Assembly (NCBI RefSeq): GCF_025642115.1 | Contig: NZ_CP106753.1 | Location: 698,501-762,500 of the forward strand | Reading direction: 5' to 3' | Origin: Chitiniphilus purpureus | GTDB lineage: Bacteria; Pseudomonadota; Gammaproteobacteria; Burkholderiales; Chitinibacteraceae | DNA length: 64,000 nucleotides | Part shown: positions 20,612 to 28,862 of the stretch, in pieces | Position numbering within the stretch: position 1 is the stretch's first letter | Layout: each line of letters begins with the position of its first letter | The notes under the pieces: model-generated | What the model saw: the letters and a program-made list of their open reading frames with translations, nothing else | What the model was told of the DNA's origin: nothing | Database searches by the model: none | Program-made: the position numbers and the translations under genes

Positions 20612-21451
20612 TCAGAACGCGCTGCGGCGCCAGCCGAGCACGCGGGATTCGATGAAACGCAACGACAGTTCCAGCGCGAGGCCGACTGCGCCGATGGCAA
20701 TCATGGCGACGACGACGAGGTCCAGCTGCAGCAACTGCCGGCCCCACACCATCAGGTAGCCGATGCCTTCGCTGGAGGCGAGCAGCTCGACGAACACCAG
20801 CGTCAGCCACGCCTGCATCACCCCCTGGCGCAATCCGGTGAACAGGCCGGGCGCGGCGGCGGGCAGCACCACCCGGGCCAGCGTCTGCGGCAGCGAGAAG
20901 CCGTACACCCGGCCGACCTCGACCCAGGCACGTGGAATGTTGGTGATGCCCTGGTAGGTGTTGACCGTCACCGGTACCACCACCGCGATGGCGATGGCCG
21001 CCACCTTCAGCGCCTCGTCGATGCCAAGGAAGATGATCAAGAGCGGGATCCAGCCCACCACCGGGAACTGCGCCACCACCGAGAAGCTGGGGTAGACATA
21101 GGCGCGCGCGCTGCGCGACAGGCCCAGCGCCGCGCCCAGCACGAGGCCCGCGCTGCCGCCGATAGCGAAGCTCCACGCCACGCGCGCAAGGCTGATGGTC
21201 AGGTGCTCGACGAGCTCGCCGCTGTCCCACAGTTCGACCAGCGACTGCCACACCAGCGCGGGCGGCGGCAGGATCTGCTCGGCCAGCCATTGCCGGTCCA
21301 CTGCGTATTGCCACAGCGCGAACAGCGTCAGCGGCAGCACGGCGCCGAGCGCCGCGAAACCGGCGTGACGCGCCAGCCGGGCGAGCCAGGGCGCGCCGGC
21401 GGGGGAGGCGGGCAGCGGCAGGCTGCCCAGGGTGGTGCTCAGACTACTCAT
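20612..21451 (-). CDS. Sulfonate ABC importer permease (type I copy 2)
   Basis: A 279-residue SsuC-like permease with polar N-terminal tail and about six helices; loop VEVGRVYGFSLPQTLARVVLP. The helix IPLLIIFLGIDEALKVAAI mirrors that of 16519-17382. The start overlaps the end of the upstream MFS gene by 8 bp, placing both in one operon. Confidence 0.92.
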   Translation of the reverse strand: MSSLSTTLGSLPLPASPAGAPWLARLARHAGFAALGAVLPLTLFALWQYAVDRQWLAEQILPPPALVWQSLVELWDSGELVEHLTISLARVAWSFAIGGSAGLVLGAALGLSRSARAYVYPSFSVVAQFPVVGWIPLLIIFLGIDEALKVAAIAIAVVVPVTVNTYQGITNIPRAWVEVGRVYGFSLPQTLARVVLPAAAPGLFTGLRQGVMQAWLTLVFVELLASSEGIGYLMVWGRQLLQLDLVVVAMIAIGAVGLALELSLRFIESRVLGWRRSAF

Positions 21452-22712
21452 CGTGGACTCCTTGCAAATCGGGCAGCGAGACCGCCGGCGCCGGGGCGCG
21501 GCGGGCCTGCCGCCACATGCGACAGCCGAACAGCAGAAACACCGGTGAGAGCAGCACGAACGCCGATTGCAGCCCGAACACCTGGCCGGACCACCCGCCC
21601 AGCACACAGCCGGCAAGTCCGCCGGCCGGGCCGGCGAAGGCGTTGATGCCGGCGACGCGGCCGCGTCCCAGCCGGGCGCTGGCGCGGGCGAAGCGCGAGA
21701 TGTTCACCGTCTGCAGCATGCCCAGGCCCAGCCCCAGCACGGCGGCCCCCAGCCACAGCCATACGGCGGTGTGGCCCAGGCCCAGCATCGCCAGCGCCGC
21801 GGCGATCAGCGCAAAGCTCGCCTGGTAGAAGCGGTACTCGCCGGTGCGCTGCAGCAGCGCGCCGAGCGTGAACAGCGCGAACACGAACAGCGAGCCTTGC
21901 AGCGTGACCAGGCTGGCGGCCGCGCCGGCCGAGAATCCGAACTGGCGCAGCGCGATCACCACGATGAAGAACCCGTAGTACTGGTTGGCGGCCTGGCTTG
22001 CGAATTCGATCAGGCTGATGCCGGCCAGCTCGCGGTCCCGCCGCAGCAGCGTGAACTGGTCCAGCACCGCCGCGACGCTGAGCACCGCCCCGGCCGCCGG
22101 GGTGTAGTGCCGCATCACCTGCGGCGCCAGCGCCGCAGTGGCGAAGAACAGCAGCCCCACCAGCGTGTAGGTGCCGACATAGTCCACCGCGCCGATCAAG
22201 CTTGCGGCCAGCGCCGGCCCCAGCAGGAAGAAGCCGATCATGTGGGTGCCGCGGAACCAGCCGGCCTTGGCCACGCCCACCTTGTCCAATTGCTGCATGA
22301 ACACCGCGTTGAGCGAGACGAAGCGGCACGGCATGCAAAAGCTCACCAGCACCGCGGTCAGCGCCAGCAGCAACGGCACCGGCAGCCACGGCGTCACCAG
22401 GTACAGCAGCCCTGCCGACACCGAGCCGAAGGCGAACAGCCTGAGCGGCCCCAACTGGTCGACCAGCACGCCGATGGGCATGCCCATCACCAGGATGCCG
22501 ATGCTCTGCGCCCCGGCGATCAGCGACAGCTCGAAGTCGCTGGCCGCCAGATGCAGCGCGTACAGCGAGGTGGCCACCTTGGCCACGCCCACCGACAGGC
22601 CGGCCAGCGACGAGAGCAGCACAAAGGCAAGCAGGAAGCGATGGCGTTCGAGAAAGGCGTGCACCGGAGCGGGTTCCTTATTTCCTGACGTTGCCGTTGG
22701 CGTCGTGCTCAT
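21444..22712 (-). CDS. MFS transporter embedded in the sulfonate operon
   Basis: A 422-residue major facilitator with about twelve helices (MPIGVLVDQLGPLRLF as loop-2/3 motif). The chosen ATG at 22712 lies 35 bp inside the end of the upstream binding-protein gene, and its end overlaps the downstream permease by 8 bp. These overlaps argue for tight co-expression and a job in the same pathway: export of the desulfonated carbon product or of sulfite, or low-affinity uptake. The direction is not readable from sequence. Confidence 0.88.
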   Translation of the reverse strand: MSTTPTATSGNKEPAPVHAFLERHRFLLAFVLLSSLAGLSVGVAKVATSLYALHLAASDFELSLIAGAQSIGILVMGMPIGVLVDQLGPLRLFAFGSVSAGLLYLVTPWLPVPLLLALTAVLVSFCMPCRFVSLNAVFMQQLDKVGVAKAGWFRGTHMIGFFLLGPALAASLIGAVDYVGTYTLVGLLFFATAALAPQVMRHYTPAAGAVLSVAAVLDQFTLLRRDRELAGISLIEFASQAANQYYGFFIVVIALRQFGFSAGAAASLVTLQGSLFVFALFTLGALLQRTGEYRFYQASFALIAAALAMLGLGHTAVWLWLGAAVLGLGLGMLQTVNISRFARASARLGRGRVAGINAFAGPAGGLAGCVLGGWSGQVFGLQSAFVLLSPVFLLFGCRMWRQARRAPAPAVSLPDLQGVHDE

Positions 22713-23745
22713 CCCAATAGCGTTCAAGCTTGAGCTCCTTGAGCGCCTGGTTCAGGTACCTGGGCTCCAGCCAGCCTTCCAGGCTCACATCGCGGCGGAT
22801 CAGCCTGAAGCGGCGTGCCTCGTCGATGGCTTTCTTCAGCGAGGCCACGTGGTACTCGTCCAGCAGCGGCGAATTGCGCTCCTTGAGCGTGTAGCCGTCC
22901 CAGGTCTTGAGGAAGTCGCCGTAGGGCGTGCTGCCACTGGCGGCCCAGTACTTGAACACCTGGTTGCGATGCTTTTCCTCGGAGGCGTAGTGCGCCGCGC
23001 GCACCAGCGCGGTGACCACCTTCTGCGTGGTGGCCGGGTAGCGCTTCTCGAAGTCCTCGGTCACCCAGAAGGTGCCTACGCTGGTGATCTTCGGATCGCG
23101 CTTGATCTCGAACAGCACCCGGGCGATGCCGCGAGCCTGCAGGTCGAACGGCGTGGTGATGTAGCCGTCGATGTCGCGCGTGGCGAGCGCCGCCTTGGCG
23201 GTCTCCGAATTCATGCTGACGATGCGGAAATCCTTCTCGGTGAAGCCGTACTTCTCCAGCACCCGGTTGAGCGTGAGCTGGCCGGCGGTGCCCTTGAACA
23301 CGCCGATGCGCTTGCCCTTGAGGTCGGCCAGACTCTTGGCCTGCGAATCGGCCGGCACCACGAAGTAGGTGTTGCCGAAGCGGCCGAGGCTCGCGACGAC
23401 CTTGTGCTTCAGGCCCGTGGAGCGGCCCACGATCAACGGCAGGTCGCCGTGGTAGGCGAAATCGACCAGGCCGCTGGCGAGCGCCTCGTTGGTGGCCGGG
23501 CCGGCGCCCGGGAAGAAATTCCAGACCACCTTGATGTTGTCGGCCTTGAGCGCCTGTTCGATGCTGCCCAGCTGATGCGCGACGGCGAGCACGGTGCCGC
23601 TGCCGATCGGGCGCCCGCCGGTGCCGGCACCGGAGAAGGCGATGCGGACCGTCGTCGGCTTGTCCTCGGCCGCGGCCGGTACCGTTAGCGCGGCAAGGGT
23701 GGCGCCCAGAAGGCACAGTCTGGTCAGGGCTTGCTTGAAATTCAT
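22678..23745 (-). CDS. Sulfonate-type substrate-binding protein 3
   Basis: A 355-residue periplasmic binding protein: signal peptide ending VPAAA near residue 26, then RIAFSGAGTGGRPIGSG, FFPGAGPATNEALASGLVDFA, HGDLPLIVGRSTGLKHK and GVFKGTAGQLTLNRVLEKYG. It is clearly a recent paralogue of 23810-24892 and more distant from proteins 1 and 2. Ligand inferred as an organosulfur anion. Confidence 0.9.
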   Translation of the reverse strand: MNFKQALTRLCLLGATLAALTVPAAAEDKPTTVRIAFSGAGTGGRPIGSGTVLAVAHQLGSIEQALKADNIKVVWNFFPGAGPATNEALASGLVDFAYHGDLPLIVGRSTGLKHKVVASLGRFGNTYFVVPADSQAKSLADLKGKRIGVFKGTAGQLTLNRVLEKYGFTEKDFRIVSMNSETAKAALATRDIDGYITTPFDLQARGIARVLFEIKRDPKITSVGTFWVTEDFEKRYPATTQKVVTALVRAAHYASEEKHRNQVFKYWAASGSTPYGDFLKTWDGYTLKERNSPLLDEYHVASLKKAIDEARRFRLIRRDVSLEGWLEPRYLNQALKELKLERYWDEHDANGNVRK

Positions 23746-23809
23746 GGCGTGTGTTGCGTCCTGTGGATGGGTGGGGAACCTGGGCTGCCCGCGGGCAGGC
23801 CGGGGCGGA

Positions 23810-24892
23810 TCATTGCGGGGCGGGCCTGCCGGGCAACGGGTTGCCGTTGGCGTCGTATTCGTCCCAGTAGTGTTCGAGCTTCAGTGTCTTGAGCGCCGTT
23901 TTGAGGTACCTGGGCTCGATCCAGCCCGCCAGGCTCACGTCGCGGCGGATCAGCTTGAAGCGGCGGGCTTCGTTGATCGATTTCTGGATGCTGGCGCGGT
24001 AGTAGTCGTCCAGCAGCGGGTTGACCCGCTCGCGTAGCGCATCGCCGGCCCAGCTCTTGAGGTAGTCGTCGTAGGCGGTGCCCGACTGGCTCCACAGCCG
24101 GAACACCTCCTTGCGGTTGCGCTCGTCCGAGTTCCAGTGCGCCACCCGCACCAGCGTGGTGACCACGCGCTGGGTGATCTGCGGGTATTGCCGCTCGAAC
24201 GCCTCGGACACCCAGAACGTGCTGGGCGCGCTGACCTTGGGGTCGTCCTTGATCTCGAACAGCACGCGGGCGACGCCACGCGCCTGCAGGTCGAACGGCG
24301 TGGTGATCACGCCATCGATATCCTTGGTGGCGAGCGCGGCGCGGGCGGTGTCGCTGTTCATGCTGATCACCTTGAAGTCCTGCTCGGTGAAGCCGTGCTT
24401 CTCCAGCACCCGGTTGAGGGTGAGCTGGCCGGCGGTGCCCTTGAACACCGCGATGCGCTTGCCCTTGAGATCGGCCAGCGTTCGGGCCGGCGAGTCGGCC
24501 GGCACCACGAAGTACACGTTGCCGAAGCGGCCGTAGCTCAAAATGATCTTGTGCTTCAGGCCGGTGGAGCGGCCCACGATCAGCGGCAGGTCGCCGTGGC
24601 CGGAGAAGTCGACCAGGCCACTGGCGAACGACTCGTTCACCCCCGGGCCGGCGCCGGGAAAGAACGTCCATTGCACCTTGATGCCGTCGGCCTTGAATTC
24701 CTGCTCCAGCGCGCCCTTCAGGTGCGCCGTGGCGTAGAAGCTGCCCCCGGTGATCGGGCGCCCGCCGGTGCCGGCGTTGGGCACGGCGAACCGGATCACC
24801 GCCGGCTTGTCCTCGGCGTACGACGGCGCGTGGGCGGCGAACAGCAGGGCGGCGGCGCCCAGCAAGGCGGCAAGGGGTCGGATCGGGCGCAT
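23810..24892 (-). CDS. Sulfonate-type substrate-binding protein 4
   Basis: A 360-residue paralogue of protein 3: signal peptide MRPIRPLAALLGAAALLFAA to SYA, then RFAVPNAGTGGRPITGG, FFPGAGPGVNESFASGLVDFS and the same HGDLPLIVGRSTGLKHK block. It is the first transporter gene after the porin, so it is the most promoter-proximal periplasmic component. Confidence 0.9.
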   Translation of the reverse strand: MRPIRPLAALLGAAALLFAAHAPSYAEDKPAVIRFAVPNAGTGGRPITGGSFYATAHLKGALEQEFKADGIKVQWTFFPGAGPGVNESFASGLVDFSGHGDLPLIVGRSTGLKHKIILSYGRFGNVYFVVPADSPARTLADLKGKRIAVFKGTAGQLTLNRVLEKHGFTEQDFKVISMNSDTARAALATKDIDGVITTPFDLQARGVARVLFEIKDDPKVSAPSTFWVSEAFERQYPQITQRVVTTLVRVAHWNSDERNRKEVFRLWSQSGTAYDDYLKSWAGDALRERVNPLLDDYYRASIQKSINEARRFKLIRRDVSLAGWIEPRYLKTALKTLKLEHYWDEYDANGNPLPGRPAPQ

Positions 24893-24918
24893 GGCGGTCT
24901 CGCGGTAGCGGTCGAGGT

Positions 24919-26343
24919 TCAGAAACCGAACTGGAACTGGGCCAGGTACTGGTTCTCGCTGTCCTTGCCGGCCTCGTCGTAGGCGGTATGGCTGACGTTG
25001 AACTGGAACTTGGTGGTCTCGGCGAAGAACACGTTGAAGCCGGCGGTGGAGACGGTGCTGCGGTCATCCGCCTGGTCCAGGTTCGGGTCCCACTGGTCCC
25101 AGCGGGCGAACAGCTGGTACGACCTGGGCCACCAGTCGTCGTACTTGGCCTGGCCGCGGAAGCTCTTCACCCACTGCTCGCCGAAGGTGTAGAACAGCGT
25201 CAGGTACTGGCCACGGCTCTTTACGGCAGGGCCGGTCAGCTGCTCGTCCGTCCCCTGCGCCAGCTCATAGGTGAAGCCGTACGGGTCGTGGTTGTAGTAG
25301 ATGTCGAAGCCGAAGCGGTCGCTCTTGCCCTGCCGTGCCACGCTGGTGGTCGTGCCCTGGGTCTGGGTGAGGTTCCTGCTGCCCTTGTAGTAGGAGGCGC
25401 CGAACTTCAGCTCGCGCAGCCAGCTGTTGTAATCCACCGGCAGCGTGACGGCGGCGCGGGCGAGCCAATCCTTGTCGCTGTTGTCGTCCGACTTGTTGGG
25501 GCCGTTGCCGTTGACCACACCGACCGCGTACTCCAGCAGCGGCGCGCGGTAGTTGAAGCCGTAGTCCACATAGGGGTCGTAGTCGCCGCGTACGATCAGC
25601 CCGATCTGGCGGGTGCCGACACCCAGGTTGTTCAGGAACTGCGCCGAATTGATCACCGGACGCAATTCCTCGCCCACCTGTGCCTCCAGGCCGAACGGGA
25701 TCTGCTGCTGCCCCAGCGTCAGGGTGAGCTTGGGCTCTTCAAGGCCGGTCACTGTCGGGAACGGGCTGTAGCGCAGGTAGGCGTCGGTGACGTTGAACTG
25801 GCTGTTGTTGTTGGCCGGCGTGTTCTTGGCGTAGGCGAACGCCAGCCGGTAGTCGAGGTTGCGGCCCTCGGCATAGTCGCGATACAGGCTGCCGCTGAAA
25901 TTGAGCGTGGCCTGCGAGACATCGAAGCTGGAGTGGCGATCGTCCGCCACTGCGCTGCTGCCGCTCCTGGTGCCCGTGTCCTGGTAGGTGGCGCGTGCCT
26001 GCACCGTGCCGCCGATGGTCAGTGCGCGGGTCGACAGCGCGGTCTTGGTCTCGCGGTTGCGCTGCTGCTCGTACTTGTAGTTCTCCAGATCCGAGCGCAG
26101 TCCGTCGATGTCTTCCTTGGTGGCAGGCTCGGCGCCGGTCTGCGCGGCGAGGATATCCCCGCCCTGGGGCGGAACGACCGCGGTCTCGGCGCGGCGCGTG
26201 GCATCGAGCTGTTGCTGCAACGCCGTCACCGCGCGCTGCAGCGCCTCGATCTGCTGCTGCAGTTCGTCGGTGGTCGGGGCGGCCTGCGCAAGGCCCACCC
26301 AGGCTGCCAGCCCGGCGCCCAGCCAGTGCTTGCTGAAAGTCAT
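24919..26343 (-). CDS. Outer-membrane porin with coiled-coil N-terminus (OprO/P-like)
   Basis: A 474-residue protein: signal peptide MTFSKHWLGAGLAAWVGLAQA, a coiled-coil segment (about residues 25-110, TDELQQQIEALQRAVTALQQ), then alternating beta-strands with aromatic girdles, ending in QYLAQFQFGF with a terminal Phe as required for outer-membrane insertion. It resembles the phosphate-selective porin family, anion-selective trimers. First gene of the uptake operon, 26 bp before binding protein 4; the start has AGGGAG upstream. It probably admits sulfonate anions. A sigma-54-type promoter lies at 26425-26440. Confidence 0.88.
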   Translation of the reverse strand: MTFSKHWLGAGLAAWVGLAQAAPTTDELQQQIEALQRAVTALQQQLDATRRAETAVVPPQGGDILAAQTGAEPATKEDIDGLRSDLENYKYEQQRNRETKTALSTRALTIGGTVQARATYQDTGTRSGSSAVADDRHSSFDVSQATLNFSGSLYRDYAEGRNLDYRLAFAYAKNTPANNNSQFNVTDAYLRYSPFPTVTGLEEPKLTLTLGQQQIPFGLEAQVGEELRPVINSAQFLNNLGVGTRQIGLIVRGDYDPYVDYGFNYRAPLLEYAVGVVNGNGPNKSDDNSDKDWLARAAVTLPVDYNSWLRELKFGASYYKGSRNLTQTQGTTTSVARQGKSDRFGFDIYYNHDPYGFTYELAQGTDEQLTGPAVKSRGQYLTLFYTFGEQWVKSFRGQAKYDDWWPRSYQLFARWDQWDPNLDQADDRSTVSTAGFNVFFAETTKFQFNVSHTAYDEAGKDSENQYLAQFQFGF

Positions 26344-26424
26344 CGTGATCTCCCTGTTCTTTTGGCGGGCCGCGCTAGCGGTCTGCGGCCCGATCGGCAT
26401 AAGACGGTTGCCCGGGCCGATATA

Positions 26425-26440
26425 AGCAGTTTGTGTGCCA
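26425..26440 (-). promoter_or_regulatory. Sigma-54 promoter of the porin/uptake operon
   Basis: On the minus strand the sequence is TGGCACACAAACTGCT: GG and GC at the invariant -24/-12 spacing and only two mismatches to TGGCACGnnnnTTGCW. It lies 82 bp before the porin ATG. The activator SfnR is encoded in this window (41629-42717). Confidence 0.65.
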
Positions 26441-26445
26441 TGTCG

Positions 26446-26459
26446 GATTTGTTAGAAAT
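26446..26459. promoter_or_regulatory. Shared motif GATTTGTTAGAAAT upstream of porin
   Basis: Almost identical (13 of 14) to 43711-43724 upstream of ssuE, in the same orientation and at a similar distance from the start codon (about 103 versus 94 bp). The core ATTT-n5-AAAT is a short dyad as in LysR/CysB-type sites. A common sulfur regulator is inferred. Confidence 0.5.
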
Positions 26460-26643
26460 TATGGGAATAAGGCGCCGGCAGCTGTTGGGCAGGCAGCAAG
26501 CCGGGCAACGTCCTGCTGCATAAACACCAGCGATGGCGCGGCGGCGGTTGGGCTGCTGGGTTTGCAGCACGCCGCCCCATGCGCTGCTGCAATCACCGCA
26601 GCCGGCACGGGCGGTGTGTCACCGCGACATGCATCGGCGCTGG

Positions 26644-26670
26644 TGGCACGCCGATGGCATGCTTTCTGCT
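26644..26670 (+). promoter_or_regulatory. Sigma-54 promoter(s) of the dehydrogenase-TauD operon
   Basis: TGGCACG-CCGA-TGGCA at 26644-26659 differs from the consensus at one position; a second, weaker site TGGCATG-CTTT-CTGCT overlaps at 26655-26670. Predicted starts near 26670-26681 lie just ahead of the ATG at 26707. Dyads of TGCTG/CAGCA upstream (26493-26519, 26554-26569) are possible activator sites. Confidence 0.6.
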
Positions 26671-26706
26671 CATGCCCGCCGCATCGACGCTGCCGGAGTG
26701 GCATGC

Positions 26707-27690
26707 ATGGCTGGGGCACAGGAGGAGACCGGCGGACCGCTGCGCAAGCTGGCAGTGGGGCCGCAGATCGGCGAGGACGCGCTGGCGCGGATCGGCGCCA
26801 TTGCGCCGGCGCTGCCGGTGGTACGCGTGACGGACGACTGGTCAGTGCTGGCCGATGTCGATGCGCTGTGGCCCGGGATCGACACCCCATCCGGCGACAC
26901 GCTGCTGCGGCTGGCGCCGCGGTTGCGCTGGCTGCAGGCGTTCGGTGCCGGGGTCGAGCGCTGGCTGACCCCGGCCTTCGTGCAGCGCGATATCGTGCTG
27001 ACCAACGCCAGCGGCATCCACGGTGTGCAGATCGCCGAGCACACGCTGTCGCTGCTGCTGGCGTTCGCACGTGGCCTGCCCGCGCTGGTGCGGGGCCAGC
27101 ACGCGCCGCTGCACCACCCGCGGCTGGGCCAGTTCGAGCTGGCCGGCCAGACACTGGCCATCATCGGCTTCGGCCGCATCGGCGAGGCACTGGCGGCACG
27201 CGCCGCCGCGCTCGGGCTCACCGTCATCGGCGTGCGCCGCCGGCATCAGGGCGCGCTGCCTGCCGGCGTCACCCGGCTGGCGGGGCTGGCGGCGTTGCCG
27301 CAGGTGCTGGCCGTTGCCGATCACGTGGTGTCGGTGCTGCCGCTGACCCCGCAGACGCGCGGCTTCTTCGATGCCGGGCGTTTCGCCCGCTTCAAGCCGG
27401 GCAGCCATTTCTACAACGTCGGGCGCGGTGCCTCGGTCGATCACGCCGCGCTCGCCCGGGCACTGGCGGACGGCCGCATCGCCGGCGCCGGGCTGGATGT
27501 GACCGATCCCGAACCATTGCCGCCCGACCATCCGCTGCGCCGCCTGCCCAACGTGCTCCTCACCGCGCATACCGCCGGCGCCAGCCCGCATTACCAGAGC
27601 CGCGCGCTCGCGATTGCGCTGGACAACCTGTCCCGCTTCCAGGCCGGACAGCCACTCGTCAACGTCGTCGACAAGCGTGCCGGCTATTGA
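26707..27690 (+). CDS. D-2-hydroxyacid dehydrogenase (NAD(P)-dependent)
   Basis: A 327-residue enzyme. NAD-binding GFGRIG is at residues 154-159, catalytic Arg240 in NVGRGASVD, Glu269 in TDPEPLP and His288 in LTAHTAGAS. It interconverts 2-keto and D-2-hydroxy acids; given the context a sulfo-hydroxyacid such as sulfolactate or a product of desulfonation is plausible but not shown. The start at 26707 was preferred because the sigma-54 promoter lies between it and the upstream in-frame starts (26533, 26659). It is followed after 37 bp by the TauD gene. Confidence 0.88.
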   Translation: MAGAQEETGGPLRKLAVGPQIGEDALARIGAIAPALPVVRVTDDWSVLADVDALWPGIDTPSGDTLLRLAPRLRWLQAFGAGVERWLTPAFVQRDIVLTNASGIHGVQIAEHTLSLLLAFARGLPALVRGQHAPLHHPRLGQFELAGQTLAIIGFGRIGEALAARAAALGLTVIGVRRRHQGALPAGVTRLAGLAALPQVLAVADHVVSVLPLTPQTRGFFDAGRFARFKPGSHFYNVGRGASVDHAALARALADGRIAGAGLDVTDPEPLPPDHPLRRLPNVLLTAHTAGASPHYQSRALAIALDNLSRFQAGQPLVNVVDKRAGY

Positions 27691-27727
27691 ACCCCCGACC
27701 ATCGCGTTGCCTTTCCAGGAGATTTGC

Positions 27728-28654
27728 ATGAGCCATCCCCTCACCACTCCGCTGTCGCTGGCGCTGCAGCAGGCCGGCCGCCAGGGCCACCTGCCGCAGA
27801 CGCTGGCCGATGTGACCATCACCCCGCTGTATGCCGCGCTTGGCGCCGAAGTGACCGGGCTGGATGCCAACCGGCCGCTGTCACCCGCGCTGGTGCGCGC
27901 GCTGAAGAAGGCGTTGGACGAGCACCACATCCTGATCTTCAAGCGCCAGCAGCTCTCCGATGCGGCCTTGCTTGCCTTCGCCACCTATTTCGGCGCGGTG
28001 TTCCGCCCGCCCGAGGACGTGCCGGTGCTGGCCTCCGCCGCGCGCGACGGCATTCCGCCGGACGTGGTGCCGGTGGCCAATGTGGCAGGCGGCTACACCG
28101 GCAACGGCGAGCTGCACCCGCATATCGACCACCAGTGGACGCCGCTGCCCTCGGCCGGCTCGCTGCTTTACGCGCTGGAAGTGCCGGCCGAGGGGGGCGA
28201 CACCAGCTGGTACAACCTGAACGCCGCCTACGAGGCACTCGATGCTGACACCAAGGCCCGGATCGACGGCCTGCAACTGATCACCTACAACCCCTTCCTG
28301 CGCGGACCCGGGCAGCAGCGCCCGCTGTACCGCACCCCCGACATCGAACCGCTGGGCCCAGGGTTCGCGCATCCGCTGGTGCGCACCCACCCCAGCTCGG
28401 GCAAGCCGGTACTGTTTTTGTCCGCGCGCGCCGAGGTGGAGCTGGTCGGCGTTGCGCCCGAAGCAGGCGCCGCACTGATCGCGCAGCTGCGCGAACACGT
28501 GACGCAGCCGCGTTTCCGCTACCAGCACAAGTGGCAGGTCGGCGACATCGTCCATTGGGACAACCAAGCCACGCTGCACGCGCGCACCGCCTTTGCCCAG
28601 AACGAGCGCCGCGTGCTCAAGCGCGTGAGCCTGGCCGGCAGTCGGCCGTTCTGA
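27728..28654 (+). CDS. TauD/TfdA-family 2-oxoglutarate-dependent dioxygenase
   Basis: A 308-residue enzyme. The iron facial triad is His132-x-Asp134 in PHIDHQW and His284 in DNQATLHART; Arg299 in VLKRVSL would bind 2-oxoglutarate. Family members hydroxylate the carbon next to sulfur in taurine, alkanesulfonates or sulfate esters, releasing sulfite or sulfate; others attack phenoxyacetates. Its place opposite the sulfonate importers supports a desulfonating role. A clear AGGAG precedes ATG 27728. The next small gene starts 1 bp after its stop. Confidence 0.9.
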   Translation: MSHPLTTPLSLALQQAGRQGHLPQTLADVTITPLYAALGAEVTGLDANRPLSPALVRALKKALDEHHILIFKRQQLSDAALLAFATYFGAVFRPPEDVPVLASAARDGIPPDVVPVANVAGGYTGNGELHPHIDHQWTPLPSAGSLLYALEVPAEGGDTSWYNLNAAYEALDADTKARIDGLQLITYNPFLRGPGQQRPLYRTPDIEPLGPGFAHPLVRTHPSSGKPVLFLSARAEVELVGVAPEAGAALIAQLREHVTQPRFRYQHKWQVGDIVHWDNQATLHARTAFAQNERRVLKRVSLAGSRPF

Positions 28655-28655
28655 G

Positions 28656-28835
28656 ATGGCGACGTGCCCCTCCCAGCGCATCGCCGCGGTCACCCTTGCG
28701 CTCACGCTGGAAGGCGAGCTGACCGATGCCGGGCGCGAACGGCTGCTGCAGGCCGCCCGCCACTGCAAGCGCCACCGATCGCTCAGCCAGCCGCCCGACA
28801 TCACCCTGCAATCGGCGTCGGCGTTGCCGCGCTGA
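28656..28835 (+). CDS. Small OsmC-like C-terminal fragment, 59 aa
   Basis: ATG 28656 follows the tauD stop by one base. The peptide contains LTLEGELTDAGRERLLQAA then CKRHRSL, the arrangement of the last helix and reactive-Cys strand of OsmC/Ohr proteins (LT.EQR.RLLE.A..CPVHRTL). The N-terminal half of OsmC is missing. It is either a deletion relic kept by translational coupling or a tiny thiol protein. GC bias of codons fits coding. Not recognised with certainty. Confidence 0.45.
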   Translation: MATCPSQRIAAVTLALTLEGELTDAGRERLLQAARHCKRHRSLSQPPDITLQSASALPR

Positions 28836-28862
28836 CCCCGCCCCCACACCAGGAGCCTTGCC

